Shown here piece after piece: positions 18,249-27,179 of a stretch of DNA of 64,000 bases (the stretch's first letter is position 1; each line of letters opens with the position of its first letter). Position numbers and translations under genes: made by a program. The stretch is from Xanthobacteraceae bacterium (lineage in GTDB: Bacteria; Pseudomonadota; Alphaproteobacteria; Rhizobiales; Xanthobacteraceae). The DNA lies in contig JASHOX010000075.1 in the NCBI GenBank assembly GCA_030038415.1, positions 1 through 64,000 on the forward strand, given 5' to 3'. Under the pieces are notes generated by a model. It saw nothing but the letters and a program-made list of their open reading frames with translations. It was not told the DNA's origin and ran no database searches.

Positions 18249-19283
18249 TCATTTGTTCTTCGCCGCCGAAGCCATGACGACCTTCACGGCGGCGTTCAAA
18301 GCCGGCTTCGATGCCGACACGTCGAGGCCGATGCTGGAAATTTTCGACATGAAGGCGGCCTGATCGGCGGCCGGCAGAGTGGTCAGGCTGCCGCCGGACT
18401 CCGTCCACAGCTTGCGTTGCGCGTCGAAGAACTGATTGACGAACGGCACGATGTCGGCCGACACTTTCAGTGCATCGTCGCGCACGATCTTCTGCAGGTC
18501 GGGCGGCAACCCCTCGACCCATTTTTTGCTCAACACCGCAATCGAGCTGACGTAGGGCTGGCCGGTTTCGACGACGTATTTCGCCGCATCGATATAATGC
18601 AGGGTCGTGTATTGCGTGATCGTGGTGAGCGAGCCGTCGATGGCGCCTTGTTGCAGCGCCGGCAGGACGTCAGCCAAGGTCATCGCCACCGGCGATGCGC
18701 CCATGCGTTTGATCAGTTCCAGTTGAAACTGAGACGCCAACACGCGAATCTTCAGTCCCGAATAATCGGCAAGACCGTGAATCGGCTTTTTGGTGATAAT
18801 CGATGACGGGCCGATCGGATAGATGCCGGCGCCGATCAGTCCCTTGTTCGCGCCGAGCCCTAAGACGAGATCGCGCACCGTTGGATCATTGATCACGCGC
18901 AGGTACTGATCGCGATCTGAAAACAGGCCGGGTGCACTCAGCATTTCATAACGCTCGTCGACGCCGACGAGGAATTCTGGCGGCCCGGTCCAGCCCTGAA
19001 TCGATCCGAATTGCGTGCCTTCGATCTGCCGAGGGATGGCGCCGAGCTGGCTCGCCGGATAGATCTCGCCCTTGATGCGGCCGCCCGAGTCCTTTTCCAC
19101 CGCAGCGGCAAATCGCTTGAGCCATTCGTGCTGCGTGTCATTGACCGTCGCGGTGCTCAGTTTCATGATAATAGGGGTGGCGGTCTGCGCAGCGACGGGT
19201 GACGCCAGCCCGATAATCGTCGACAACGCTACCGCGAAGAGCGTCGCAACGCCTGCGTGGGTTCTGCTTTTTATTCCGCCCAT
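18249..19283 (-). CDS. TRAP-transporter substrate-binding protein (DctP family)
   Basis: The product has 344 residues; GGGAGGAA precedes the ATG at 19281-19283 (MGGIKSRTHAG). A signal peptide ends near ASPVAAQ. DctP family features include MKLSTATVNDTQHEWLKRFA, a GGRIKGEIYPASQLG segment and the substrate-arginine region SGLKIRVLASQFQLELIKRMGA. It should capture a carboxylate-type solute in the periplasm, but the DctQ/DctM membrane genes are not in this window, so it is an orphan binding protein. It converges on the molybdenum enzyme gene with only 5 bases between stops. Confidence 0.86.
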   Translation of the reverse strand: MGGIKSRTHAGVATLFAVALSTIIGLASPVAAQTATPIIMKLSTATVNDTQHEWLKRFAAAVEKDSGGRIKGEIYPASQLGAIPRQIEGTQFGSIQGWTGPPEFLVGVDERYEMLSAPGLFSDRDQYLRVINDPTVRDLVLGLGANKGLIGAGIYPIGPSSIITKKPIHGLADYSGLKIRVLASQFQLELIKRMGASPVAMTLADVLPALQQGAIDGSLTTITQYTTLHYIDAAKYVVETGQPYVSSIAVLSKKWVEGLPPDLQKIVRDDALKVSADIVPFVNQFFDAQRKLWTESGGSLTTLPAADQAAFMSKISSIGLDVSASKPALNAAVKVVMASAAKNK

Positions 19284-19420
19284 GAGTTCCTCCCTGGCCC
19301 CTTCAACATCGCGCCAACGCGGCGCATCGCGGAGAGCATAGGAGACTGCCACAGCACTCGAAGCGGGTACAGAAGTCGATTCGCCGCGTCGAAAGCGCTA
19401 TCGTTGCGGCGGGGTAAGCG

Positions 19421-19831
19421 ATGAGCGACGTGCGGCTGACGCTGCGGATCGATTTTGGCGCGGCTGGGGCAATCGGGCCCGGCAAGATCCGGCTTTTGGA
19501 GGCCATCCAAAAGACCGGCTCGATCTCGCAAGCCGGACGTTCGCTGCGCATGTCCTATCGCCGGGCTTGGCTCCTGGTCGACGATCTAAACCGTTGCTTT
19601 CGTGAACCCGTGGTGACCACGAAGCCCGGCGGCACCCGCGGCGGCGGCGCCACGCTCACGCGATTCGGTCGCGAGGTGATCAAGAAATATCGCTCGATCG
19701 AGACTCAGGCAACGAGCGCGGCCAAGCGACAGTTGCGCGATCTGGAAAATGCCCTCCGCACGCGCACGCGTCCACCGAACAAGCGGCTGAAAACCTCGAT
19801 CCAGGCCACCAATCAGGCAGCGCCGCGTTAA
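19421..19831 (+). CDS. ModE-type winged-helix DNA-binding protein
   Basis: The product has 136 residues. The domain matches the ModE N-terminal helix-turn-helix: LRIDFGAAGAIGPGKIRLLE, AIQKTGSISQAGRSLRMSYR and RAWLLVDDLNRCF, followed by the GGTRGGGATLTRFG wing. The molybdate-binding TOBE/MopI domains of full ModE are absent; the tail is basic. Stand-alone ModE-HTH proteins regulate molybdenum or other genes. It is divergent from the DctP gene and close to a molybdenum hydroxylase, so control of these neighbours is plausible. Confidence 0.82.
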   Translation: MSDVRLTLRIDFGAAGAIGPGKIRLLEAIQKTGSISQAGRSLRMSYRRAWLLVDDLNRCFREPVVTTKPGGTRGGGATLTRFGREVIKKYRSIETQATSAAKRQLRDLENALRTRTRPPNKRLKTSIQATNQAAPR

Positions 19832-19843
19832 TCCGCGAGCCCG

Positions 19844-21445
19844 TTACAGTTCTGCTGCGATGAAATGCGTCACCTTCGGCGCGCCGCTCAAATTGAAGCG
19901 TTGCACGGCATCTTGGACCAGACGGTCAGCGTTGGTCACGCGCTCATGCTGGCGTAAGTGCTCCAACCACGATTCCACCAGGAAGGTCTCGACCATACGG
20001 CCCGCCTCGGCGGCATCCTCGAAGACGCCCCAGGCATAGGCACCGTCGCGGCGCCGTTCGTGCTCGACCTTGGCCAGCGCTTCGAGGAACGCCTCGCGGT
20101 CCGCCGGCCGGATACGGTATTCGACGGTGACCAGGACCGGCCCGCGGTCCTGGCCGATGGCCTGTGCGGTGATCGGCGCGGGCCAGTGCATGGACGGCGT
20201 CAGATCGACGCCGACGCCGGTCTGCAGTTTCCACCGCCAGGTGAGGACCGTTGCCGCAACCGTACCGGCTGCAGCGAGAAAGTGCGCAGCCGGCAGCCCG
20301 ACGCGGACGGCGATTTCGCCCCAAGCCGCGCTGCCGACGGTCAGGCAGCCGAAAAACACCGTCGTATAAAGAGCAAGGCCGCGTGCGCGCACCCAATCCG
20401 GCAGCGCGACTTGCGCGGAGACACCGAGCGTCGCCAAGGCGGCAATCCATGACGCCCCAGCGATGGCGCTGGCGAGAAGTGCAGTAATCGGGTCGCGAGC
20501 GAGACCGTAAAGCACGATTGCCACGGCCTGGCCGAGTGCACCGAGCGCCATGAGCCAGTCCGGTCCGAGTCTGCCTTTCAGCCAAGGCAGAAAAAACGCT
20601 CCGACCACGGCGCTGGCGCCGATGACGCCGAGCAGCACGCCGTAAAACTCCGGCCCTTTGCCGATCTGCTCGCGGCTGACGAGCGGCAGCAAGGCCCAAT
20701 AAGCGCTGGTAAATAAGAAGAAGCCGGCGGCCCGCACCATCGTTGCGCGCAGATGCTGGTTATGCCGCGCGTAGCGCAGGCCGGCCAAAATGGCTTGGCC
20801 GAAGCGTTCGGCCGGCAACAAGGTCCGCGCGCCGTCCCGCGGCCGCCACCACAGCAATGAACCGACGATCGCCAGATTGGCGAGCGCATTGGCCCAGAAC
20901 GGCGCGACCACGCCGTAGGCGGATATGGTCAGGCCGCCAAGCGCCGGCCCAAGGGCGCGCGACACGTTCACCCCGGCGCTGTTGGCGGCAATTGCCGGCG
21001 GCAGATCGTCGTTGGGAACGAGCTGCGGCACGACCGCCTGCCACGCCGGCACGGTCAAGGCTCCGGCGGCGCCAATCAGGAAGGTGAACAGCAGCAAATT
21101 GCCCGGTGTTGCCAGGCCGAAGGCAACAATGGCGGCATAGATTGCCGAGACCGCGGTTGTCAGCGACTCAACGACAAGCAAAAATTTTCGCTTGTCGAAA
21201 ATGTCGGCAAGCGCGCCTGCCGGAATGGCGAACAGGAAAATCGGCAGGGAGCTTGCGGCCTGTACCAGAGCGACGATGAAGGGATCGGGATTGAGGCTCG
21301 TCATCAGCCAGCCGGAGGCGGTGCTGTACATCCACCAGCCGACGTTTGAGATCAGCGTCGCGGTCCAGATGACGGCAAAGCCGCGATGGCGAAACGGCGC
21401 CAAAAAAGACGGCGCCAGACCCACTTTACCTTGGGCTGCACTCAT
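19844..21445 (-). CDS. MFS transporter (EntS/MFS_3 type) with C-terminal monooxygenase-like domain
   Basis: The product has 533 residues. The ATG at 21443-21445 (MSAAQGKVGL) is chosen; a TTG 15 bases upstream is the alternative. Residues 1-410 have about 12 helices with MFS_3 signatures (RHRGFAVIWTATLISNVGWW, PAGALADIFDKRKFLLV). The last 110 residues are soluble (VLVTVEYRIRPADREAFLEA, then FLVESWLEHLRQHERVT) and resemble the dimeric ferredoxin-like antibiotic-biosynthesis-monooxygenase fold. This fusion occurs in related MFS proteins; its role is unknown. The transporter substrate is not predictable. Confidence 0.85.
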   Translation of the reverse strand: MSAAQGKVGLAPSFLAPFRHRGFAVIWTATLISNVGWWMYSTASGWLMTSLNPDPFIVALVQAASSLPIFLFAIPAGALADIFDKRKFLLVVESLTTAVSAIYAAIVAFGLATPGNLLLFTFLIGAAGALTVPAWQAVVPQLVPNDDLPPAIAANSAGVNVSRALGPALGGLTISAYGVVAPFWANALANLAIVGSLLWWRPRDGARTLLPAERFGQAILAGLRYARHNQHLRATMVRAAGFFLFTSAYWALLPLVSREQIGKGPEFYGVLLGVIGASAVVGAFFLPWLKGRLGPDWLMALGALGQAVAIVLYGLARDPITALLASAIAGASWIAALATLGVSAQVALPDWVRARGLALYTTVFFGCLTVGSAAWGEIAVRVGLPAAHFLAAAGTVAATVLTWRWKLQTGVGVDLTPSMHWPAPITAQAIGQDRGPVLVTVEYRIRPADREAFLEALAKVEHERRRDGAYAWGVFEDAAEAGRMVETFLVESWLEHLRQHERVTNADRLVQDAVQRFNLSGAPKVTHFIAAEL

Positions 21446-21599
21446 GCCGCCGGTGGCCAATGCGCGAGGCCGCAGCTGACAACTTCCGCTGCCGTGATTC
21501 TGAACATGGCCGCAATCCCTCTCGCCGCAACGGCCTCATGTTACAGAAATCGGCGCGCCGCCTGCAAACGCACGCGATAGCGATTTCGCGAAAAGCAAA

Positions 21600-21625
21600 A
21601 GGCCGCCCCCAAAACGGGGCGGCCT
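21600..21625 (-). terminator. Rho-independent terminator for the DUF1127 gene
   Basis: GGCCGCCCC (21601-21609) pairs with GGGGCGGCC (21616-21624), extended by A21600/T21625. Read on the minus strand the stem is followed by TTTTGCTTTTCG, a typical U-rich tail. It sits 41 bases after the DUF1127 stop. Confidence 0.85.
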
Positions 21626-21665
21626 CTCACGTGCCGGATGGGGCATAAGCCGAATAACTCGCTGA

Positions 21666-21866
21666 TTACGCCATCCAGAAAGGCTTATTGGCTTCGCGGT
21701 GCGCGTCGCAACGGGTGATGCCGATGTCGCGCAATGTCGCGTCGCTTAAACCTTCCAACTCTTGGCGCGAGCGCGATCGGCGCTGCCACTCGCCGATACG
21801 GCGCATAACTTGCTCCCAACTGAACAGACGGTGTGTTCGGAAGCTGGTCATCGTGGTGGTCGTCAT
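21666..21866 (-). CDS. DUF1127 (YjiS-like) small protein
   Basis: The product has 66 residues; GGAGAGAGCC precedes the ATG at 21864-21866. The DUF1127 core is clear at the C-terminal end: WQRRSRSRQELEGLSDATLR, then RDIGITRCDAHRE. Such small basic proteins are widespread in alphaproteobacteria; some act in RNA turnover and phosphate/carbon physiology, but the role here is not known. The gene is monocistronic, with its own terminator and an AT-rich promoter region. Confidence 0.9.
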   Translation of the reverse strand: MTTTTMTSFRTHRLFSWEQVMRRIGEWQRRSRSRQELEGLSDATLRDIGITRCDAHREANKPFWMA

Positions 21867-21915
21867 GGCTCTCTCCACATCCGGCAAAATCAACGTGGCT
21901 GCACTCTAGGCAGAG

Positions 21916-21941
21916 TTTGCAGTGCAAAATGTGATTGCAAA
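21916..21941. promoter_or_regulatory. TTTGCA/TGCAAA inverted repeat upstream of the DUF1127 gene
   Basis: TTTGCA (21916-21921), one base, TGCAAA (21923-21928) form a 13-bp palindrome; a third copy TTGCAAA follows at 21935-21941. The site lies 50-75 bases upstream of the DUF1127 start in an unusually AT-rich stretch (21910-21990). It is a candidate operator; no cognate regulator is known from this window. Confidence 0.45.
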
Positions 21942-22030
21942 CACAGTTCGGCGCTTTTCTATTAAAGTATTGATATATAAAGATTTTTATCGCCGTGATG
22001 GCGGTAGTTGCACTGCTTTCTCCACTGCCC

Positions 22031-23101
22031 TTAGGCAGCCGTCGGCGCTGGCGGTGCAATTTCACAAATTTGCGTCACCGGTTCCGGAAGTAAGGCGTCG
22101 GTCCGGTCATAACCGAGAACGCGCAAGATACCTGCGGCCGGACACATGGCAACGGCGAGCCGCGTATAGGGATTGAGAACCGGCTCGCGCACCCAGTCGA
22201 AACTCGGCGCCGATGCCGCGCCGTTCCATCCCTTGAGCGCCTCGCGGCGCGCGCGGCTATAGCTCGCGGCATCGGCGAACGAACTGGTCAGGAAACGGCG
22301 CGTGCCAATGCGGCCCTCCCAGCCCTCCCGCGACGGCACCCAGTCGTTGGCGGCGCTGGTTTCGTTCTCGCGGGTAACGAAATCGGTCTCGGTGCGCTCG
22401 ATCACGCAGCGCTCGTTTGCCGCGCAGCCGGCCAGCACATAAATGACCGGGCGCGCCACCGGCGTCGTCTCCAGCATGTGACGCGCCGCGGCGAAATCCC
22501 GGCAAAGCTCGAACGTCCGCCGCAGCAGCTGGTCCGGCGGCATCAGATCCGCCGATCGCCAGATCGCATGCGCATTGGCGGCAAAGTCGTAGGGCCGTAG
22601 CCAGCGATGCGCGGTACGCCGGCGCATCGGCGCCTGATTGACGCAAGCGGCAAAACGGAACGGCGCCATGGCGGTCAGCGCCCCGACATAGCCTGGCCAG
22701 GTGACGCTGTAGAAATCGCCGCAGCCGCCATGCATATGCGCCACTTCGGCGTAACGGCCGAGGCCGAGAAACGGCCAGTCGAGCGTGCGCAGAATCCACG
22801 GCGCGCCGTCGTGCTCGACAGCAAGCGACGTGCAGGCCCATTGATAGGAGGCATTGAGGAGCCACACACCGGAAAAATCGAGCGCCGTGGCGATTTTCCC
22901 GATCTCATCGACATAGGGCGAACGCGATCGCGCCAGCCAGCGCCGCGATGCCCGATCGAGCGCCGGCACCAGCGGCAAAGACGCGCGCGGCAGAAAGCCG
23001 AGACAGGCGTCGCGCAGCGCGCGCGCCCGCAGCGCGCTCCTTTGCGCGTGATGCGGCGGCCCGCCCTCACGTAGATCGACGATGGGGATAGCGCTCAACA
23101 C
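22031..23101 (-). CDS. N-terminal-nucleophile amidase, acyltransferase C45 / NAAA-like
   Basis: The product has 356 residues if the GTG at 23099-23101 is used (GGAGGG lies 12 bases upstream); the frame runs further upstream but into the CocE gene. The likely nucleophile is Cys90 in YQWACTSLAVEH, followed by PWILRTLDWPFLG, the pattern of the isopenicillin-N acyltransferase / acid-ceramidase-like Ntn hydrolases, in which a propeptide is removed to expose the Cys. A later GCAANERCVIERTE segment also fits. It should hydrolyse a linear amide. It lies 52 bases downstream of the CocE-type gene on the same strand, so the two may act on the same compound. Confidence 0.75.
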   Translation of the reverse strand: MLSAIPIVDLREGGPPHHAQRSALRARALRDACLGFLPRASLPLVPALDRASRRWLARSRSPYVDEIGKIATALDFSGVWLLNASYQWACTSLAVEHDGAPWILRTLDWPFLGLGRYAEVAHMHGGCGDFYSVTWPGYVGALTAMAPFRFAACVNQAPMRRRTAHRWLRPYDFAANAHAIWRSADLMPPDQLLRRTFELCRDFAAARHMLETTPVARPVIYVLAGCAANERCVIERTETDFVTRENETSAANDWVPSREGWEGRIGTRRFLTSSFADAASYSRARREALKGWNGAASAPSFDWVREPVLNPYTRLAVAMCPAAGILRVLGYDRTDALLPEPVTQICEIAPPAPTAA

Positions 23102-23153
23102 TGCCGCATCCTGCCCTCCATTCCGACTGCAAGCGAGTCTAGCAGAAGACGGT

Positions 23154-24968
23154 TCAATCCGCGATAATCGGCAACAGCAAATGCGAGGGATGCTCCCGGT
23201 CGTGATAGACCTTGTGCAGCACCGTCTTGCTCGAGCAGATGTGGTACGGCACGTATTCCGCATTGGTGGCGCCGGCGACGCCGGTCGGCAAATCGAGGCT
23301 GGTAATGTCGAGGCAAATGCGGTGGCCTTGGCGGAACAAATTCGCCGTTGCCATGATCTCGATCCGATATTCCTCGATGGCGCCCGGCGTGACCGGCTTC
23401 GAGGCCGCCCGCGTCAGCGGATGCCATGGCCACCACGGCTTCGAGCGCTTGGCATCGATGGCCCGGTGCGAGGCTTTGAGCCAGCCGCGGGTCACTTCGC
23501 GCTCGGGCAGATCTTTCGGCACCTCGCGCTCACCCTCGCGCACGCTCAAGACCGAAACGTCGGGGCCGACGTCCTTGAGGATGACAATCCAGTTGGTGTC
23601 GTCCTGGTCGATCGAGGCATAAAGCGTCAGCGCGACCGGCCCGGCCACCAAGACGTCATGCGGCAGCGGATCGGTCATGTAGCGCAGGCGCTGGATGACG
23701 TTGGTCTGCGACGGCGGCATTTGCACGAAAGCGTCGGGCGGCTGCGTCTCGGTGGCGCTTGACGGCGCGATGGTATCGGTCGTCAACCGCTCCCAGCTCT
23801 TCAGATAAAGCTTTGTCCATTGCGTTTCCGGCAACGGCCAGTCGCCGGCACTGCGCCACTTGTTGGCTCCCATGACCCAGAACCGCACCGGCGCCTCGTC
23901 CATGATGCCGGTGTCGATGCCTTTGAGCCAATGATCGTGCCAGCGCAGGACTTCGCTGTGGAAGGTGTGATACGGCCGTTCCAGATGCGCCGGCCCGGCG
24001 AGCAAGAGCTTCTTCGGCGCCTTGATGTTGCGAAACCAGTGCTGGCAGCCGTTGAGATGCGTCTTGTAGCTGTAGCCGTACCAGCCGGAACCGGTATAGG
24101 TCGGCACCTTTATTTGCTCAAACTCGGCCTCGCTTTTTTGCACCGCCGCTTCTGAGTCGAACGGATCGACCAGCACATTGTAATAAGGCGGCATGTGCTG
24201 GCCTTTTTGCGCAATCAGATTGTAGACGTGCGGATACATTTTGTAATCGGGATTGTTCATGGCGTCACGCCAGAGCTTCTCGCGTTCCGCCGGCAAGGCG
24301 CCGGGCGGCCCCTTGTGCTGATGCATCGCCGAGAAATGGCCGACCAGATAACGGAACAAATGGATGACGCCGCCCGGATATTCGTCGCGAAAACCGCCGA
24401 GCTCGCCATAGGCGCCGCGCGAATCGAACGGGAAGATTGCTTTGAGGTGCGGCGGCTGCTTCTTGGCGACCGCAAGCTGCTCGGCGCCGAAACCGGAGAT
24501 GCCGACCATCCCGACATTGCCGTCGCACCAGTCCTGGGCCGCGATCCATTCGATGAGATCGTAGCAATCCCATTCGCGCGAGCCGCCGCTTTCGGATTTA
24601 CCGACGCCGCGCGGCGAGCCGATGATGTGAACGTAGCCGCGCGACACCAGAAACTTTGTGTCACCAGCCTCCAGGGGGCCTGTCCACAGCGGCGACCAGG
24701 CCGGCTGCGGCGGCAACGCTGCCGCCATGTCCGGTCCCTGAAAGTCCTTGTTGTAGATTGCGAAGGCCAATAGAGCGGGAAATTTTCCGCTCGCCTGCGG
24801 CCGATAGACGTCAACGCAGATTTTGGCGCCGTCGCGCATCGGCACCATGACGTCCATGTCGCGCGTGATCGAGGAAAAGATCGGCGCGCGGTCGTAACTC
24901 GGTCCTGGATTTTCCGCCGACTGCAATAGTTGAGACGACGATCCCGGAGCCGACGCCTCGACGCTCAC
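23154..24968 (-). CDS. CocE/NonD-family hydrolase (S15 peptidase fold)
   Basis: The product has 604 residues with the GTG at 24966-24968 after GGGGAGGG; no signal peptide is seen. The alpha/beta-hydrolase half contains VPMRDGAKICVDVYRP, the SRGYVHIIGSPRGVGKSES segment and the nucleophile Ser158 in GMVGISGFGAEQ. The C-terminal jelly-roll domain of the X-Pro dipeptidyl-peptidase/cocaine-esterase family follows (DTNWIVILKDVGPDVSVLSV). It cleaves an ester or amide of unknown identity. It forms a probable operon with the amidase gene downstream. Confidence 0.88.
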   Translation of the reverse strand: MSVEASAPGSSSQLLQSAENPGPSYDRAPIFSSITRDMDVMVPMRDGAKICVDVYRPQASGKFPALLAFAIYNKDFQGPDMAAALPPQPAWSPLWTGPLEAGDTKFLVSRGYVHIIGSPRGVGKSESGGSREWDCYDLIEWIAAQDWCDGNVGMVGISGFGAEQLAVAKKQPPHLKAIFPFDSRGAYGELGGFRDEYPGGVIHLFRYLVGHFSAMHQHKGPPGALPAEREKLWRDAMNNPDYKMYPHVYNLIAQKGQHMPPYYNVLVDPFDSEAAVQKSEAEFEQIKVPTYTGSGWYGYSYKTHLNGCQHWFRNIKAPKKLLLAGPAHLERPYHTFHSEVLRWHDHWLKGIDTGIMDEAPVRFWVMGANKWRSAGDWPLPETQWTKLYLKSWERLTTDTIAPSSATETQPPDAFVQMPPSQTNVIQRLRYMTDPLPHDVLVAGPVALTLYASIDQDDTNWIVILKDVGPDVSVLSVREGEREVPKDLPEREVTRGWLKASHRAIDAKRSKPWWPWHPLTRAASKPVTPGAIEEYRIEIMATANLFRQGHRICLDITSLDLPTGVAGATNAEYVPYHICSSKTVLHKVYHDREHPSHLLLPIIAD

Positions 24969-25123
24969 GTAACCCTCCCCTACGCGCAACGTCCGCGCGC
25001 ATGCGATTGCAATTTGTGCGTGGTGCACTCGATGAACGCGTCATCATCGTCAATGCGCCGCGGCTTGGCAAGCAAGTCGCCGACCGCGCGATATCGACTG
25101 AACCGGACGCGACGCTATCGCCG

Positions 25124-27145
25124 CTAGAACTCGGCGTCTTCTTTGACCGCCACGGCGGACGTCGTGCGCTTGCCGACGACAGGTCCGCCACGCGCTGCGC
25201 CGGACGGCCGCTTCGGCAAGGCCGCGATCGAAGCCGCCTTCGTGCTTGGCGTCCGCGCGTGTTCGGTCGCCGTGCCGGTGTTGAAACGGAAGAACGAGAT
25301 GCGATCGTCCATGGCTTTGGCCTGCTGCTCGAGCGTTTTAGCGGTCGCGGCGTTCTCTTCGACCAAGGCGGAATTCTGCTGCGTCGCCTCGTCCATTTGA
25401 GCAAGCGCCTTATCGACCTGCTCGATGCCGGTCGCCTGCTCGGCGCTGGCATTGGCGATGTCGGAGACGATCGTCGCCACCGTCTTGATCGACTCGACGA
25501 TCTCGGTGAGCGCCGTCCCCGCCTGATTGACGAGTTCCACGCCTTCGCGCACTTGGCCGCTCGAATTGGTGATCAGGTCTTTGATATCCTTGGCGGCCTG
25601 CGAGGAGCGCTGCGCCAGCGAGCGCACCTCCGAGGCCACCACGGCAAAGCCGCGGCCGGCATCGCCGGCGCGCGCCGCTTCCACGGCGGCATTGAGCGCC
25701 AAGAGGTTGGTCTGCCGGGCAATCTCGTCGATCACTGAGATGATGTCGCCGATCTTGCCGGAGGAGGCCTCGATCTGCGCCATGGCCGCGACCGCCTTGG
25801 CCACCACCTCGCCGCCGCGATCGGCGACCTCACGGGCTTTGCCGGTTGACTCGTTGGCTTGTTTCGCATTCTCGGCGTTCTTCTTCACGGTGGTGGCGAT
25901 TTCTTCCATCGAGGCCGACGTCTGCTCCAGGCTCGCCGCCTGCTCCTCCGTACGCTGCGACAGGTCCGTGGTGCTCGTCGAAATTTCCGCAGTCGCGTTC
26001 GAAACCTCCCGCGTCGACTCGACGATCGATTCGATTGTCTCGCGGAGCAGTGAAATGGTGCTATTGAAGTCGTCTTTAACTTGGCGATAGGCTTCGCTGA
26101 AGTTATCCTCCAGCTGAGCAGTCAAATCGCCTTCGGCAAGCTTGGAAAGGCCGTGGGCTAAAGCCTTGAGCGAGTGCGCCTGCTCGGCTGCGGCAGCGGT
26201 CTTCCCGGCCTCGGCCTCACGGCGCTCGGCTTCAGCCGCCGTCCGTTCGGCTTCGGCTTGATCGCGCTGTTTCTGAGCGTCGGCCTCGATCTGCAATTTC
26301 TCGATGGCGGACGTCTTGAAGCTGTGGAAAGCGCGGGCAAAGTCGCCGATCTCATCCGTGCGTTCGACACCGTCGAACGTGGCGTGTAGATTGCCGGCTG
26401 CAAGCTCCATCATGACGAGCCGCATCCGGTTCACGAGTAAGATGACGGTGCGGTAGACGAAAATCGTTCCCGCAGCACCCATGAGAACCGCGATCACGGC
26501 GATGATGACAAGCAATTCAGCGTTCAAGCTTTTGACGCTTTCCACCAAACCTTGAGCTCGGTCCTGGTGCCCGGCGTAGGCCCTCTCAAGCTCGCTCAAA
26601 CGATTGTTGAGCTCGATGCGAGAGTTACGGTTGGCATCATTATCGCCGAACGTTCTAGCTGCCGCGGTGCTGTCCTCCCGGGCCAAGCGGACCAGTTCAG
26701 TGCGGAATTCAATAAAATGGTCGATGCTGGCGGCAAGTGCCTCGATCTTGGTGCGCTCGGAGTCAATGGCGACATTGTGCCATGCACCGACGGTCTTCTT
26801 CATATCGGCCAAGTGCTTCAATAGCGACGTGCCAAATTGCTCTGCCGTTTTCCAATCGGGCGACATATAGATGCCGCGCGACTCCATCACCACGGCATAG
26901 ACTTGGCCGTCGAGATGCTCGAGATACACCACGCCCTTGCCCGCGGAGTCGACGGCTTGCTCGGCTCGATCGCTCTGCCACATCCCATACGCGGTCATGC
27001 CAAAGCACGCGACCGGTAGCAGACTGAGAAACCCTATGACCCCAAATACCCTTTGCTTGAGGGTGGCGTTTCGCATGATTCGCATGCGTCGCTTCCGCGT
27101 CTTCCGCGACCCAGATTCGACGGAGGAGCTGATGTCAGGTTTCAT
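25124..27145 (-). CDS. Methyl-accepting chemotaxis protein (mcp1)
   Basis: The product has 673 residues if started at 27145 ([11 protein letters not shown]); the ATGs at 27085 and 27076 ([10 protein letters not shown]) are equally plausible and give a more typical N-terminus. One transmembrane helix follows at once, then a roughly 150-residue periplasmic helical sensor, a second helix ([20 protein letters not shown]), HAMP (about 250-300), a Glu/Ala/Gln coiled coil and the MA signalling domain with the hairpin tip [20 protein letters not shown]. The C-terminus ends KEDAEF. It is the last gene of the cheW-mcp operon. Confidence 0.9.
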   Translation of the reverse strand: MKPDISSSVESGSRKTRKRRMRIMRNATLKQRVFGVIGFLSLLPVACFGMTAYGMWQSDRAEQAVDSAGKGVVYLEHLDGQVYAVVMESRGIYMSPDWKTAEQFGTSLLKHLADMKKTVGAWHNVAIDSERTKIEALAASIDHFIEFRTELVRLAREDSTAAARTFGDNDANRNSRIELNNRLSELERAYAGHQDRAQGLVESVKSLNAELLVIIAVIAVLMGAAGTIFVYRTVILLVNRMRLVMMELAAGNLHATFDGVERTDEIGDFARAFHSFKTSAIEKLQIEADAQKQRDQAEAERTAAEAERREAEAGKTAAAAEQAHSLKALAHGLSKLAEGDLTAQLEDNFSEAYRQVKDDFNSTISLLRETIESIVESTREVSNATAEISTSTTDLSQRTEEQAASLEQTSASMEEIATTVKKNAENAKQANESTGKAREVADRGGEVVAKAVAAMAQIEASSGKIGDIISVIDEIARQTNLLALNAAVEAARAGDAGRGFAVVASEVRSLAQRSSQAAKDIKDLITNSSGQVREGVELVNQAGTALTEIVESIKTVATIVSDIANASAEQATGIEQVDKALAQMDEATQQNSALVEENAATAKTLEQQAKAMDDRISFFRFNTGTATEHARTPSTKAASIAALPKRPSGAARGGPVVGKRTTSAVAVKEDAEF

Positions 27146-27179
27146 TCGAAATATTCCGTAGTGCTGCAGGCCTTGCCGG

